Part shown: positions 1 through 7,538 of the stretch, in pieces
Layout: each line of letters opens with the position of its first letter
How positions within the stretch are numbered: the first letter of the stretch is position 1
NCBI GenBank assembly: GCA_051001975.1
Contig: JBPCMU010000044.1
Location: 1 to 37,954 of the forward strand
Source of the DNA: DATAEG01 sp051001975
Lineage (GTDB): Bacteria > Actinomycetota > Actinomycetes > Mycobacteriales > Jatrophihabitantaceae
Direction: 5' to 3'
DNA: 37,954 nucleotides
The notes under the pieces: model-generated
Database searches by the model: none
Seen by the model: the letters and a program-made list of their open reading frames with translations, nothing else
Told to the model about the DNA's origin: nothing
Position numbers and translations under genes: made by a program

Positions 1-676
1 ACGATGGTGACCGCTTCGGGGGTGAAATGGACTTTCAGGTCGCCGGAGCCGTCGCGGTGCACAGTCAACGTCCCACCGCGGCGGCGCTGGTGTTCACGGT
101 CGTCGGGCAGGGTGCCGTCCGGGTCGACTGTGGAGACGATCCGTCGGCCGAGCTTGCTGAGGGTGTCCGGGTCGAAGGTGCGTGCCTCCGCGACCAGGGT
201 CCGTTCGATCTGCGCGTGGTGTGCCTGTTGCAGCCCGTCGGGGAGGTCTTCCACCGTTGAGGTGATGACCCGGGCCTGCTCCGCGGACAGCTCACCCGCT
301 GCTTGCGCTGCGGCGGCGGCCGGATACAGCGGTGGCAGGAGTTCGCCGGTGACCTGCTCGCGTACCCCGAGGCGTTCCGCTGACCGGACCCGGCCGGTCG
401 CTTCCCGAGCAGATACCCGCAACACGTCACGTAGCAGCGCCGCGGTGGAGCGGACGCAGTGCCGCTCCGCTAACCGCCGATGCTCCACCTCACCCACCAA
501 CAGATGATCTACCACGGGGAGCCGCCGGCGGTGCGCCTCGACCCGCCGCAGCACCTCGAGGATCTTCTCATCGCCCAGCCGGTACCACTCCGTGCCGGTC
601 AAGGTGGTGAGCGGCCCGCGTCGTCGAGTTGGGCCAATGCCCGATCGATCTGCTGCTCTGCAGCGACCCCTGTCAT
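1..676 (-). CDS. DUF222/13E12-family protein, 3'-truncated, apparent frameshift
   Basis: Read on the minus strand, the frame running to base 1 encodes a DUF222 (13E12 repeat) domain, including GELSAEQARVI and KVHFTPEAV segments typical of the family. Members usually end in an HNH nuclease domain, which would lie beyond the window. The ATG at 676-674 starts MTGVAAEQQIDRALAQLDDAG, a good family N-terminus, but that frame meets TGA at 601-599. The conserved continuation (LTTLTGTEWYRLGDEKILEVL) lies in another frame from about 618 downward. One missing base in the C/G run near 611-620 would join them. The continuing frame can also start at ATG 680-678 (MYDRGRC), but that N-terminus does not look like the family. 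A TATAAT box ends 7 nt before ATG 676, which favours that start. It may be a real pseudogene or a sequencing error near a contig end. Biological role of the family is not settled. Confidence 0.7.
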
Positions 677-683
677 ACATCTG

Positions 684-689
684 ATTATA
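684..689 (-). promoter_or_regulatory. -10 box of the DUF222 gene, probably leaderless
   Basis: The minus strand reads TATAAT at 689-684, a perfect sigma-70-type -10. Seven bases separate it from the A of ATG 676, so transcription would begin at or next to the start codon, giving a leaderless mRNA as is common in actinobacteria. I see no clear -35. The 10-bp palindrome CGGTCGACCG (693-702) lies directly upstream. Confidence 0.55.
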
Positions 690-725
690 GAGCGGTCGAC
701 CGACAGAATCCGTCGAGAGGCGTAG

Positions 726-755
726 TTGTGGATAACGCCGAGACTTGTGGATAAC
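726..755. other. two direct-repeat DnaA-box-like sites
   Basis: TTGTGGATAAC occurs at 726-736 and again at 745-755, in the same orientation and 19 nt apart. Each contains TGTGGATAA (727-735, 746-754), the exact complement of the E. coli consensus DnaA box TTATCCACA. Two sites are too few for an origin, and no dnaA, dnaN or other origin gene lies nearby. They could titrate DnaA, bind another protein, or be coincidental. Confidence 0.45.
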
Positions 756-831
756 TGTTACACCGTAAGCTGAAACCGCCACCCAGCACCAAAACAGCAA
801 CCACCCGTACAACCCATCGTCGGCGCGCAGT

Positions 832-942
832 TTGTCTGACAACCGAACCACCACCCACCCGCCACACAGCAACAACCGAACCGCCAGATCAACGCTCCGT
901 CGCCGCGCCCTTGTCTGAGACCGAGCCGCAGACCCACCCGCC
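832..942. repeat. spaced direct repeat, two copies
   Basis: The pattern TTGTCTGA-N13-ACCCACCCGCC occurs at 832-863 and again at 911-942. Both flanks and the 13-nt spacing are identical while the interior differs. The copies lie 79 bp apart upstream of the cyclophilin gene. They may be a diverged duplication or paired protein-binding sites; no function is assigned. Confidence 0.45.
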
Positions 943-1075
943 GTCGAGCAGAGAAGCCGACTCGCCGAATCAGCCCAGGATGCTTGCCCCGATGCGATCG
1001 GTCAGTCGATACTGCGGAGCACCGGTGCCGCGGTCCACCATCAGCCGTCGCGGCTCCCCCACCGGAAGGATGCAG

Positions 1076-1813
1076 ATGAAGTATCGCCGTCTCGCCCTCA
1101 CCATCGCATCGGTCGCAGTGCTGGGCGCCGCGCTCGTTCCGGGCACCGCCCAAGCAGCGCCGAGCAAGACGCATCCCGCATCGACTCCGCCGACGAACGG
1201 TCCGTGCAAATACACCCCCACACCGGACGACCCGGCGGTACGTCCGGTGTCGCTGCCGCCCGACCCGCAACACACTCCCAACCGCGGCTATTCAGTCGTC
1301 ACGCTCTTCACCAACCTCGGCGCGATCCCGCTGGTACTGGACAAGGCCGAGGCGCCATGCACCGTGCAGAGTTTCCTGCACCTCACCCAGAAGGGCTTCT
1401 ACAACTTCACCATCTGCCATCGCCTGACCACCTACCCCACGCTGAAAGTGCTGCAGTGTGGCGACCCGAGCGGCACCGGCGAGGGCGGACCCGGCTACAG
1501 CTACAAGGACGAGTTGCCGACGAACCTGCCGCCGGCACCGACCGACCCGACCGGCGAGCGCAAGGTCTACGCGCGTGGCGTTCTCGCCATGGCCAACGCC
1601 GGACCGGACACGAACGGCAGTCAGTTCTTCCTCGTGTTCGGCAACAGCGCATTACGCCCGGACTACACGATCTTCGGCAGCGTGACCAGCCTTGGCCTGC
1701 GCACTCTCGACAAGGTTGCCGCCGGTGGCGTGGCGACCGACGATCCAGGGGCGCCGCTGGACGGCAAGCCGGCCATCACTACGCACATCCTGGTTGCTGC
1801 GAAGCTGTTCTGA
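1076..1813 (+). CDS. secreted cyclophilin-type peptidyl-prolyl isomerase
   Basis: This 245-aa protein should catalyse cis-trans isomerisation of proline peptide bonds outside the membrane. The first 28 residues form a signal peptide (MKYRR, hydrophobic stretch, then GTAQAA). A low-complexity Pro/Thr linker follows, then a cyclophilin domain from about residue 70, with CHRL at the usual FHR position, GDPSGTGEGGPGY, and the near-invariant ANAGPDTNGSQFF block. I chose ATG 1076 because GGAAGGA (1064-1070) sits 5 nt upstream; the in-frame ATG at 1070 overlaps that ribosome site, and the longer frame from 911 adds an unlikely N-terminus. The gene converges on the WYL regulator with a 9-nt gap. Whether it is released or cell-wall associated cannot be told. 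Confidence 0.9.
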   Translation: MKYRRLALTIASVAVLGAALVPGTAQAAPSKTHPASTPPTNGPCKYTPTPDDPAVRPVSLPPDPQHTPNRGYSVVTLFTNLGAIPLVLDKAEAPCTVQSFLHLTQKGFYNFTICHRLTTYPTLKVLQCGDPSGTGEGGPGYSYKDELPTNLPPAPTDPTGERKVYARGVLAMANAGPDTNGSQFFLVFGNSALRPDYTIFGSVTSLGLRTLDKVAAGGVATDDPGAPLDGKPAITTHILVAAKLF

Positions 1814-1822
1814 ACACCCGCC

Positions 1823-2761
1823 TCACCAGACCCGGGACAGTGACCGGACGTGCTCGCGCACCGCGGTGCCGAGCGCGTCCGGTTCGTGCACCTCGAAGCG
1901 CCACGGAAGGCTGCACAGCCACCGGGCCATCCCGTCGAGATCGTCCGCACCACTGGTGAGCAGCGCTCCCCCGTCACTCGATTCGACCGTGCCGAGCGTG
2001 GCCGGATACCGCGAGCGCACGATCGCAGCGGGCGCGTCGAGCCACACTTCGGTGCGGTGCTGCCACGCATCGAACGTCAGCGTCTGCAGCACATGCGCCA
2101 CTGGATCGAAGCCACGCGGGATGACGCACCGGATCGGCAGCACCTCTGCGCTGCGCAATCGATCCACCCGGAAGGTGCGCAGATCCTCGCGCCAATGATC
2201 GTGGCCGACCAGGTACCACCTCCGGGCATGCACTACGAGGCCATACGGGTCGACGTCGCGTACGTTCGACGCGCCCTCGGCGCGGGCGTACTCGAGGCGC
2301 AACCGCCGGCGTGACCGCAGCGCATCGGCCAGCGTCAACGTGATCTCCGGATCGGGTTCGGGCCTCGTCCATCGACTCGGCAGCACCGCCGTGGTCGCGG
2401 ACATGGCGGTGACCCTCTCACGCAGGTTCGCCGGCAACAATCGGGTGAGCTTGACCAGCGCCCGATCGGCGGCAGAAGGCACCCCGGCCGCCGTGGCGTC
2501 CCCGGCCACCGCGAGGGCCAACGCCACAGCCACCGCCTCGTCATCGGCCAGCATCACCGGGGGCAACCGTGGCCCGCGGGTCAGGCGATAGCCGCCGTAC
2601 CGGCCGCGCACCGATTCGACCACGATGCCGAGCTCGCGCAACGCGGCGATCTGCCGGCGCACCGTCCGCGGCTGCACCTCCAGACGGTCTGCAAGCTCGT
2701 CGGCGGAGACCAACCCGCGGTCCTGCAGCACCTCGAGCAGCGCCAGCACCTGGGTGGTCAT
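1823..2761 (-). CDS. YafY/WYL-domain HTH transcriptional regulator
   Basis: A 312-aa regulator with an N-terminal HTH_11/DeoR-like winged helix (about residues 3-60, with QPRTVRRQIAALRELGI as recognition region) and a C-terminal WYL domain from about residue 140 (PYGLVVHARRWYLVGH then RTFRVDRLRSAEVL). WYL domains are thought to sense ligands, often nucleic-acid-derived. It is divergent from the alpha/beta hydrolase at 2865, and their 103-bp spacer contains the inverted repeat ACGCAA-N11-TTGCGT, so it probably controls that gene and itself. The effector is unknown. Confidence 0.88.
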   Translation of the reverse strand: MTTQVLALLEVLQDRGLVSADELADRLEVQPRTVRRQIAALRELGIVVESVRGRYGGYRLTRGPRLPPVMLADDEAVAVALALAVAGDATAAGVPSAADRALVKLTRLLPANLRERVTAMSATTAVLPSRWTRPEPDPEITLTLADALRSRRRLRLEYARAEGASNVRDVDPYGLVVHARRWYLVGHDHWREDLRTFRVDRLRSAEVLPIRCVIPRGFDPVAHVLQTLTFDAWQHRTEVWLDAPAAIVRSRYPATLGTVESSDGGALLTSGADDLDGMARWLCSLPWRFEVHEPDALGTAVREHVRSLSRVW

Positions 2762-2774
2762 GCCGTCAGGCTAA

Positions 2775-2797
2775 ACGCAATAGAGGACGGTTTGCGT
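2775..2797. promoter_or_regulatory. candidate operator for the WYL regulator
   Basis: ACGCAA (2775-2780) and TTGCGT (2792-2797) form a perfect 6-bp inverted repeat with an 11-nt spacer, centred at 2786 between the divergent WYL regulator and hydrolase genes. Position and symmetry suit a dimeric HTH protein. No confident -10/-35 pair was found in either direction. Confidence 0.4.
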
Positions 2798-2864
2798 CCA
2801 CATTCAGCCTTAGTCTCGCTGTCGCGGATCGCACCACGGCGATTCGCGGAGAGGAGTCATACCA

Positions 2865-3569
2865 ATGGCCAGCATCGTTCTCGTCGGTGGATCATGCCTC
2901 GGGGCCTGGGCCTGGGAGCGCGTCACGCCAACGCTCGCCAGCGCCGGGCACGATGTCCACCCGCTCACCCTGACCGGCTTCGGCGATCGTGCGCATCTAC
3001 TGACCGCGCAGACCGACCTCACGATGCATGCGACCGACATCGTGGCGGCGATCGAGATGGCTGACCTTCACGACGTCGTGCTCGTCGCGCATTCGTATGC
3101 CGGCGCACCGGCCACTGTCGCGGCCAGTTTCATCCCCGAGCGGATCAAGCGGATCGTCTACGTCGCCGCGCTCCTCCCGGAGGGCGGCAAGACGCTGTTC
3201 GAGGTCTCCCCCGAAGGATTCGAGGAGATCATCAGCGGCTACCTGCTCGAGGACGGGCTGCGTATCGCCGTTATCAACGACTACATCCTGGACAACTTCT
3301 ACGGCCAGCACGGCCTCGACGATGCGGGCCGGGCGTGGCTGCGTGCGCGCTCGTTCGGCCAGCCGATCGCCACCTACCGTGACCGCGCGCCGGACGACCT
3401 CAGCGCGGTGGAGGCACTCCCGCGGACCTACTTGAAGTGCAGCGGAGACCCGGGTGATCCAACTCTGCCGGTCGGCATCGAGCGGATTGAACTCGACAGT
3501 GGGCACTGGCCGATGATCACCGCACCGGACGCGCTGGCCGCCATGGTCGGCTTTCAGGCCGACCGCTGA
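2865..3569 (+). CDS. alpha/beta-hydrolase fold esterase
   Basis: A 234-aa single-domain cytoplasmic alpha/beta hydrolase of the salicylate-esterase/EstC-like group. The nucleophile elbow is VAHSYAG with Ser77, the catalytic His is probably His214 (DSGHWPM), and an acid candidate lies in CSGDPGD (Asp195). The oxyanion strand reads VLVGGSCLGAWAW where many relatives have HG. A GAGAGGAG ribosome site precedes the ATG. It lies divergent from the WYL regulator and is likely its target. Substrate is unknown; an ester or lactone is the general expectation. Confidence 0.85.
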   Translation: MASIVLVGGSCLGAWAWERVTPTLASAGHDVHPLTLTGFGDRAHLLTAQTDLTMHATDIVAAIEMADLHDVVLVAHSYAGAPATVAASFIPERIKRIVYVAALLPEGGKTLFEVSPEGFEEIISGYLLEDGLRIAVINDYILDNFYGQHGLDDAGRAWLRARSFGQPIATYRDRAPDDLSAVEALPRTYLKCSGDPGDPTLPVGIERIELDSGHWPMITAPDALAAMVGFQADR

Positions 3570-3707
3570 ACCGGCGGACAGCCATCTCGATCCCGACCCT
3601 TATCCGACCCACATGTTCTGCCAGCCATCCGACAGCACCACGGGCGCAGGATGGCCTCGATCGCTGCGGCGTCATTTGACCAGCCCAACGCTCTGGATGG
3701 AGTTCCC

Positions 3708-4832
3708 GTGTCGTTGCTCGGCGTCCCCCTGCTCATAACTCTGGGCGCTTTGGCTCTCCTACTGCCGGTCCTCGCATTGTTGGCCTGGTCGAGGGTTCGC
3801 GGGAATTCCGCGCTGCGCAGTGCGCAGCGACTTGGGCTGGTGCTGACGTGCCAGCTTGCTGCCCTCACCGTCGCGGCGGCTGGCCTCAACGACTACGGGT
3901 ACTTCTTCACCTCGTGGTCACAGCTGCTGGGTCAGGACCATGTCCGAGTGCACGGAATCTCGGCGCAGACGGCGCGACTCCCGCTCAGCGTGCCGGGGAA
4001 CCCGGACGAGGTAGATGCGATACCCATCGGTCATGGGTCATTGCGGGAGTTGCGTCGGAGTGGCCGGCTCGACTCGATCGAGATCGCGGGACAGCACAGC
4101 AAGCTTATTCAACCGGCCCTGGTCTACCTACCTCCGCAGGTATTCCGCCCGGGTGAGAGAGGAGTGCGGTTCCCGGGAATCGAGATTCTCACCGGCTACC
4201 CGGGCAGCGACGTCACGCTGGAGCGCCGGTTGCAGGCTCCGCAGGTGATGGAAAAGTTGCTCGCCGAGCATCATGCCAAGCCCGCGATCCTGGTGCTCTT
4301 GCGCGCATCGGTTGCACCCCCGCGCGATACCGAGTGCACCAACATCTACCGCGGCCCTCAGGCTTTGACGTTCTTCGGCGTGGACGTCCCGCAGGTGATC
4401 TCCCATGCCTATCCGGCGCGAGCCACCGGATGGGGTGTGACCGGGTACTCCACGGGCGGCTACTGCGCGAGCAAGATCGCCATGACCCACCCGCAGACCT
4501 TTACCGCGGCGGCGTCCATGTCGGGTTACTACGCGGCCGATCACGACAGCACCACCGGTGATCTCTGGGGCGGGTCACAGGCGCGGCAGAATCTCGACGA
4601 CCTGAGCTGGCGGCTGCAACATCTGCCAGCTCCCGCGATCTCGTTGCTGTTGTGCTCGTCGCCCACTGAACACGGCTATGAGGGATATTCCGCGGCGCAG
4701 AACTTCCTGAAGCTGGTGCGCACACCGATGACCGGCGAATTGCTGTCGGTCAGCAATGGTTCGCACACCTTCTCCACCTGGTCACGCGAACTACCGTCGG
4801 TGTTCGAATGGTTCTCCCGGCAGCTGAATTGA
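3708..4832 (+). CDS. membrane-anchored alpha/beta-hydrolase esterase (antigen 85/esterase D-like)
   Basis: A 374-aa protein from GTG 3708. Two hydrophobic segments lie within the first 60 residues (LLGVPLLITLGALALLLPVL and a second around QLAALTVAAAGL), placing the catalytic domain outside the membrane. The hydrolase domain has the nucleophile motif GYSTGGYCA (Ser248) and a late His in NGSHTFSTW. This layout fits the putative-esterase family related to antigen 85. I prefer GTG 3708, preceded by GGATGGAG with 5-nt spacing, over the in-frame ATG at 3651, which has no spaced ribosome site. It converges on grpB with a 41-bp gap that shows no hairpin. Substrate is unknown. Confidence 0.8.
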   Translation: MSLLGVPLLITLGALALLLPVLALLAWSRVRGNSALRSAQRLGLVLTCQLAALTVAAAGLNDYGYFFTSWSQLLGQDHVRVHGISAQTARLPLSVPGNPDEVDAIPIGHGSLRELRRSGRLDSIEIAGQHSKLIQPALVYLPPQVFRPGERGVRFPGIEILTGYPGSDVTLERRLQAPQVMEKLLAEHHAKPAILVLLRASVAPPRDTECTNIYRGPQALTFFGVDVPQVISHAYPARATGWGVTGYSTGGYCASKIAMTHPQTFTAAASMSGYYAADHDSTTGDLWGGSQARQNLDDLSWRLQHLPAPAISLLLCSSPTEHGYEGYSAAQNFLKLVRTPMTGELLSVSNGSHTFSTWSRELPSVFEWFSRQLN

Positions 4833-4873
4833 CCGTCCACCGCAACTACCCAGATGACCCACCCCGACAACGA

Positions 4874-5392
4874 TCAGCGTCGGGCGCGGGCCTCGGAAAG
4901 TAATTGCTGCACGACGTCGCTCTTCGCCTCGGTGTAGGCGGTGCGATCGGTGGCCAGGACGTCCGCGAGTTCCCGTTTTCGGACTGCGTATCGCTGTACT
5001 GCCGACGGCGACGAGCGCAGGTAGTCGCGCAGGTCGACGTGGTCATGGTGCGCGGCAGACCCCTCGACGACGACGTACATGTGGTGCAGCGGCAGTTGGG
5101 CCGGCCGGTCGAAGGCCTCCCGCCCGGCCACCCCGAGATCACCGCGGTGCCGATACCCGAGTTCGGTCAATGCCACCACCGCGGCTGGGACCGAGTCGCG
5201 GGCAGGCAGCACGGCATCGACGTCGAGTACCGGTTTGCCGTACATGCCCCGCACCGAGGTGCTCCCGACGTGCTCCACAGTGCCGCCTAGGGGTGCCACG
5301 GCGGGCATCAGAAAATCGCGCAGTTCCGCGAACGTCGCGGCGTATTCGGGCGACCAGTCGACCAGCCTGTTGGGCGTCGGCGTAGCCGTCAC
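4874..5392 (-). CDS. GrpB family protein (UPF0157)
   Basis: A 172-aa protein of the GrpB family, related to nucleotidyltransferases. The diagnostic block EHVGSTSVRGM followed by KPVLDVDAVL supplies the Gly-Ser and the Asp57/Asp59 pair, and a RELADVLATDRTAYTEAK stretch near the end is also typical. The start is GTG 5392-5390, which overlaps the TGA of the upstream radical SAM gene (GTGA), so the two are probably translationally coupled. The family's biochemical function is poorly defined. The longer open frame upstream is inside the radical SAM gene and is not used. Confidence 0.87.
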   Translation of the reverse strand: MTATPTPNRLVDWSPEYAATFAELRDFLMPAVAPLGGTVEHVGSTSVRGMYGKPVLDVDAVLPARDSVPAAVVALTELGYRHRGDLGVAGREAFDRPAQLPLHHMYVVVEGSAAHHDHVDLRDYLRSSPSAVQRYAVRKRELADVLATDRTAYTEAKSDVVQQLLSEARARR

Positions 5393-7398
5393 TTCTTGTC
5401 CGCCATCGGCAGCAGCGCACGCCCGCCGGCGGCCTGCGGCGGGAGGGACGCACCGAGCGCCGCTTGCGGAGCGAGCGATTTGCCGGTCGGGCCGATCTGG
5501 ATGTCGGTGCCCATCGTCGAGCACACCCCACAGTCGAAGCACGGCGTCCACCGGCAGTCGTCCTGCTCGAACCCGGTCACCGAGTCCTGCCAATCGTCCC
5601 AGAGCCACTGCTTGTCGAGGCCCGAATCGAGGTGGTCCCAGGGCAGTACCTCATCCTCGAAGCGCTCCCGCGTCGTGTACCAGGCCAGCGAGACTCCGAG
5701 CGGTTCGAGCACCTCTGCGGCGGCGGAAACCCAGCGTGCGTAGGAGAAGTGCTCGCTCCAGCCGTCGAAACGGCCACCGTCCTCCCACACCTTGCGGATC
5801 ACCGCACCCACGCGACGGTCGCCGCGGGAGAGCAGACCTTCGATGATCGACGGCTCGCCGTCGTGATAGCGCATGCCGATGTTGCGCCCGAGTGAGCGGT
5901 CGGCGTTGATCGCCTCGCGCAGCTTCTTCAGCCGTCGGTCCACGGTCTCCGGGTCGCACTGCGCGGCCCACTGGAACGGGGTGTGCGGCTTCGGCACGAA
6001 CCCGCCGATCGAGACGGTGCAGCGGATGTCCTTCGTGCCAGTGGCCTGCCGGCCGGCCCGGATGACGTCGTGCGCCATCTCGGCGATCTCCAGCACGTCC
6101 TCGTCGGTCTCGGTCGGCAGCCCGCACATGAAGTACAACTTCACCTGCCGCCAGCCATTGGAGTAGGCGGTGGTGACGGTGCGGATCAGATCTTCCTTGC
6201 TGACCATCTTGTTGATCACCCTGCGCAGTCGCTCCGAGCCACCCTCCGGCGCGAAGGTCAGGCCGGATCGGCGGCCGTTTCGGGAGAGCTCGTTGGCTAG
6301 GTCGATGTTGAACGCGTCGACCCGGGTGGACGGCAGCGACAGGCCGATCTTGTCATCGGCGTACCGGTCGGCCAGTTGCTTGGTGACCTCGCCGATCTCG
6401 GAATGATCAGCGCTGGACAGCGACAACAGACCGACCTCTTCGAAGCCGCTGGCCTTCAGACCCTGGTCGACCATCGCGCCGATGCCCTCGATGGATCGTT
6501 CGCGCACCGGGCGGGTGATCATCCCGGCCTGGCAGAACCGGCAGCCTCGGGTGCAGCCGCGGAAGATCTCGACGCTCATCCGCTCGTGCACCGTCTCGGC
6601 CATCGGCACCAGCGGGGTCTTCGGGTAGGGCCACTCGTCCAGGTTCATAACGGTGTGTTTGCTGACCCGCGCCGGCACATCCGGGTGCTTCGGCGTGTAG
6701 GACTCGATGCGGCCGTCGGCGAGGTAGCTGAGGTCGTAGAGCGCCGGTACGTAGACGCCGCCGGTTCGGGCCAGTCGCAGCAGCAACTCCGGGCGGCCGC
6801 CGGGGCAGCCCGAGGACTTCCAGGCAGCGACGATGTCGGTGATCGCGCCGACGATCTGCTCGCCATCACCGAGCACCGCGGCGTCGACGAAGTCTGCGAC
6901 CGGTTCGGGGTTGAAGGCGGCGTGGCCACCAGCGACCACGACCGGGTGCGACTCGTCGCGATCGGTGGCGCGCATCGGGATGCCGCCGAGATCGAGGGCG
7001 GTCAGCAAGTTCGTGTAGCCGAGTTCGGTGGAGAACGACACACCGAGCACGTCGAATGCCCGCACCGGTCGATGCGAGTCGACGGTGAACTGCGGGATGC
7101 CTCGCTCGCGCATCATCGCCTCGAGATCCGGCCACACCGCGTAAGTGCGCTCGGCCAAGGTATCGGCGCGCTCGTTGAGCACCTCGTAGAGGATCTGCAC
7201 GCCCTGGTTGGGCAGGCCGACCTCGTAGGCGTCCGGGTACATCAACGCCCAGCGCACCGCGACGGAGTCCCAGTCCTTGACAGTGGAATTGAGTTCACCA
7301 CCGACGTACTGGATCGGCTTGTTGACCTTCATGAGCAGCGGTTCCAGCAATGGGAATACCGAGGCATGGCTCAGCTGCCGCTGATCGGGGGTGGTCAC
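5389..7398 (-). CDS. B12-binding-domain radical SAM protein, TIGR03960 type
   Basis: A 669-aa protein starting at GTG 7398. The N-terminal part (KPIQYVGGELNSTVKDW, YPDAYEVGLPNQG, then a B12-binding-like fold to about residue 200) and the radical SAM core with Cys282, Cys286 and Cys289 (GCTRGCRFCQAG) fit the TIGR03960 family, as do the late Cys residues in CFDCGVCSTMGTDIQIGPTGK. The core binds a 4Fe-4S cluster and cleaves SAM; the substrate is not established. In many actinobacteria the next gene is a DUF2344/TIGR03936 protein; here it is grpB. After IQIGPTGK there is an Ala/Pro-rich insertion made of two similar units (SLAPQAALGA, SLPPQAAGGRA) before the final LLPM. Confidence 0.93.
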   Translation of the reverse strand: MTTPDQRQLSHASVFPLLEPLLMKVNKPIQYVGGELNSTVKDWDSVAVRWALMYPDAYEVGLPNQGVQILYEVLNERADTLAERTYAVWPDLEAMMRERGIPQFTVDSHRPVRAFDVLGVSFSTELGYTNLLTALDLGGIPMRATDRDESHPVVVAGGHAAFNPEPVADFVDAAVLGDGEQIVGAITDIVAAWKSSGCPGGRPELLLRLARTGGVYVPALYDLSYLADGRIESYTPKHPDVPARVSKHTVMNLDEWPYPKTPLVPMAETVHERMSVEIFRGCTRGCRFCQAGMITRPVRERSIEGIGAMVDQGLKASGFEEVGLLSLSSADHSEIGEVTKQLADRYADDKIGLSLPSTRVDAFNIDLANELSRNGRRSGLTFAPEGGSERLRRVINKMVSKEDLIRTVTTAYSNGWRQVKLYFMCGLPTETDEDVLEIAEMAHDVIRAGRQATGTKDIRCTVSIGGFVPKPHTPFQWAAQCDPETVDRRLKKLREAINADRSLGRNIGMRYHDGEPSIIEGLLSRGDRRVGAVIRKVWEDGGRFDGWSEHFSYARWVSAAAEVLEPLGVSLAWYTTRERFEDEVLPWDHLDSGLDKQWLWDDWQDSVTGFEQDDCRWTPCFDCGVCSTMGTDIQIGPTGKSLAPQAALGASLPPQAAGGRALLPMADKK
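5416..5478 (-). repeat. short tandem repeat in the radical SAM C-terminus
   Basis: Codons at 5478-5449 encode SLAPQAALGA and codons at 5448-5416 encode SLPPQAAGGRA. The two units interrupt the usual ending IQIGPTGK-LLP, so this looks like an inserted and duplicated low-complexity tail. Confidence 0.5.
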
Positions 7399-7428
7399 GT
7401 CTGCCGAGGGTACGGGACACCGCAGCCA

Positions 7429-7487
7429 CCCGAGATGATCAAGGGGAGAATGTCGCTATAGCCCTAGTTTCGCTTGATCATCTCGGG
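7429..7487. repeat. 15-bp perfect inverted repeat (stem-loop) in a divergent spacer
   Basis: CCCGAGATGATCAAG (7429-7443) pairs perfectly with CTTGATCATCTCGGG (7473-7487) around a 29-nt loop. The loop holds the smaller palindrome GCTATAGC (7455-7462). It lies between the divergent radical SAM and sigma-factor genes, so it cannot be a terminator for either. It could be a regulatory hairpin or operator, or a small palindromic repeat element dispersed in the genome. No second copy was noticed in this window. Confidence 0.7.
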
Positions 7488-7538
7488 AGGTGGGGGTTGG
7501 GGCGACGGAATCCGTGCTCGGCCGACGACTATCTAGGT

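Larger units (their letters stand above)
681..1075. other. 395-bp intergenic region
   Basis: This spacer separates the divergently transcribed DUF222 gene and cyclophilin gene. It holds the DUF222 -10 box, the palindrome CGGTCGACCG at 693-702, two DnaA-box-like sequences at 727-735 and 746-754, and a spaced direct repeat at 832-863 and 911-942. The plus strand is A/C-rich between about 770 and 890. Open frames crossing it lack ribosome binding sites and family resemblance, so I do not call a gene here. Confidence 0.6.

Noticed and set aside
726..755. Replication origin
   Set aside because: Only two DnaA-like boxes and none of the usual origin genes nearby.
758..1273. Minus-strand open frame across the spacer and cyclophilin 5' end
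   Set aside because: Arg/Gly-rich translation without a family, and it overlaps the clear signal peptide coding region.
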